From Flavobacteriales bacterium (GTDB taxonomy: Bacteria; Bacteroidota; Bacteroidia; Flavobacteriales_F; PHOS-HE28): a stretch of DNA of 39,521 nt. Within the stretch, counting starts at the first letter, position 1; each line of letters opens with the position of its first letter. The stretch covers positions 1 to 39,521 of the forward strand of contig JAEUSW010000038.1 of NCBI GenBank assembly GCA_016788285.1, in the 5' to 3' direction. Shown here in pieces: positions 38,540 through 39,521 of this stretch. Under the pieces are notes generated by a model. The model was not told the origin of the DNA, searched no databases, and was given only the letters and a program-made list of their open reading frames with translations. The translations under genes and the position numbers were made by a program.

Positions 38540-39521
38540 ATGGAGCTCAGGCGTGTGGTCGTCACCGGTCTGGGCGCGCTAACGCCCCTCGGCAACACCC
38601 GCAAGGAGTACTGGGAGGGTTTGGTGAGCGGGCGCAGTGGCGCCGCGCCCATCACGCGGTTCGATGCGAGCAAGTTCAAGACGCAGTTCGCCTGCGAGGT
38701 GAAGGGCTTCAATCCGGAGGACTTCCTTGACCGCAAGGAGGCCCGCAAGATGGACCCCTATACCCAATTCGCGGTGGTATGTGCCGATGAGGCCATTCAG
38801 GACTCCGGCCTGGAACTGGACCATATCGACCGCAACAATGTCGGAGTGATATGGGGTAGCGGCATCGGTGGGCTGAAAACCTTCCAGGACGAGTGCATCG
38901 CATTCGGCAGGGGCGATGGCACGCCGCGCTTCAATCCCTTCTTCATCCCGAAGATGATCGCCGACAGCGCTGCAGGCCTCATCAGCATGCGCCACGTGCT
39001 TCGCGGCCCCAGCTACGTTACGGCCAGCGCTTGCGCCTCGAGCAACAACAGCATGATCGACGCCTTCAACTACATCCGCCTGGGCACGTGCGTGGCGGTG
39101 GTAACGGGCGGAAGTGAAGCGGCGATCTACGAAGCCGGCGTGGGAGGGTTCAATGCGTTGCATGCCATGAGCACGCGCAATGATGATCCCTCCACGGCTT
39201 CGCGGCCTTACGACAAGGACCGCGATGGATTCGTGCTCGGCGAAGGCGGCGCAGCCATCGTGCTGGAAGACCTCGAGCATGCTCTGGCTCGCGGGGCGCG
39301 CATCTATGCCGAAGTGGTCGGCGGCGGTATGAGCAGCGATGCCTACCACATCACCGCACCGCACCCCGATGGACTGGGCGCCGAGCTGTGCATGCGCCAT
39401 GCGCTCAAGGACAGCGGACTGAAGCCCGAGGACATCGACTACATCAACACCCACGGCACCAGCACGCCCATCGGCGATCCGCAGGAAGTGAAGGCCATCC
39501 AGCGCCTCTTCGGCGAGCATT
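38540..39521 (+). CDS. fabF: Beta-ketoacyl-ACP synthase II, 5' part (runs off the window)
   Basis: 327 residues are visible of an enzyme usually about 410-420 long; the frame is open to the window end. It elongates acyl-ACP with malonyl-ACP. Start RRVVVTGLGALTPLG; catalytic Cys165 in VTASACASSNN; KDRDGFVLGEGGAA; first catalytic His305 in INTHGTSTPIGD. The second catalytic His should lie beyond the edge. It is co-transcribed with acpP. Codon use is slightly less GC-rich than upstream genes, which fits a highly expressed core gene. Confidence 0.96.
   Translation, partial: MELRRVVVTGLGALTPLGNTRKEYWEGLVSGRSGAAPITRFDASKFKTQFACEVKGFNPEDFLDRKEARKMDPYTQFAVVCADEAIQDSGLELDHIDRNNVGVIWGSGIGGLKTFQDECIAFGRGDGTPRFNPFFIPKMIADSAAGLISMRHVLRGPSYVTASACASSNNSMIDAFNYIRLGTCVAVVTGGSEAAIYEAGVGGFNALHAMSTRNDDPSTASRPYDKDRDGFVLGEGGAAIVLEDLEHALARGARIYAEVVGGGMSSDAYHITAPHPDGLGAELCMRHALKDSGLKPEDIDYINTHGTSTPIGDPQEVKAIQRLFGEH

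Noticed and set aside
38520..39521. Slight compositional shift at the right end as a sign of horizontal transfer
   Set aside because: The genes are acpP and fabF, core and highly expressed; milder GC and different codon use are expected there.

Overview
This looks like a chromosomal segment of a GC-rich member of the Bacteroidota, most likely a Flavobacteriales-like lineage. Four things point there: promoter elements of the Bacteroidota type (-7 box TAnnTTTG or close variants) in front of many genes; two secreted PKD-repeat proteins with C-terminal type IX secretion (T9SS) sorting domains; an ECF sigma factor paired with an envelope-spanning beta-barrel anti-sigma-like protein; and the mnmG plus methyltransferase pair. 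Nearly all of it reads as normal core chromosome. I saw no transposase, integrase, phage gene or CRISPR array. Lineage and family calls come from recognising sequences by eye.

Layout. 1-95 is the tail of a cut gene, followed by a hairpin. 379-5156 carries a ThrE-type exporter, a PEBP-fold protein, mnmG and a SAM methyltransferase, with three identical parS-like palindromes in and around mnmG. 5400-10284 holds an ALDH7-type aldehyde dehydrogenase, a TlpA-like lipoprotein, and rpiB plus an M28 peptidase on the minus strand. 10285-10725 is a gene-free stretch with a cluster of DnaA-box-like 9-mers ending in an AT-rich palindrome; with parS-like sites 6-8 kb away it is a candidate replication origin. 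10726-16068 encodes a MORN-repeat protein, a six-PAS sensor kinase and a LytTR response regulator. 16055-21137 is housekeeping: rnr, prs, rplY, pth, ferritin. 21151-25891 has a second M28 peptidase divergent from a YfiR / TPR / HAMP-SpoIIE phosphatase operon.

25895-31369 (minus strand) appears to be one signalling and export unit: ECF sigma factor, a protein with an N-terminal cytoplasmic part, one membrane helix, a long disordered linker and an outer-membrane beta-barrel, two cysteine-rich PKD proteins with T9SS tails, then a universal stress protein with its own promoter. 31640-33281 has two tandem short SSB paralogues without the usual acidic tail, a small lipoprotein-like gene and tRNA-Asn. 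33403-39521 has a PfkB kinase, an exported superoxide dismutase, a biotin carrier protein, rnhA, a MarC protein, purN, an IYD-like nitroreductase, acpP and the start of fabF.

The most notable patterns are: (i) seven genes in which a -7 box is followed by exactly 4 nt and then the start codon, implying leaderless mRNAs; (ii) the candidate oriC and parS cluster; (iii) the sigma / envelope-spanning anti-sigma / PKD operon with a repeated four-cysteine PKD design; (iv) a dispersed intergenic repeat built from 10-bp units.
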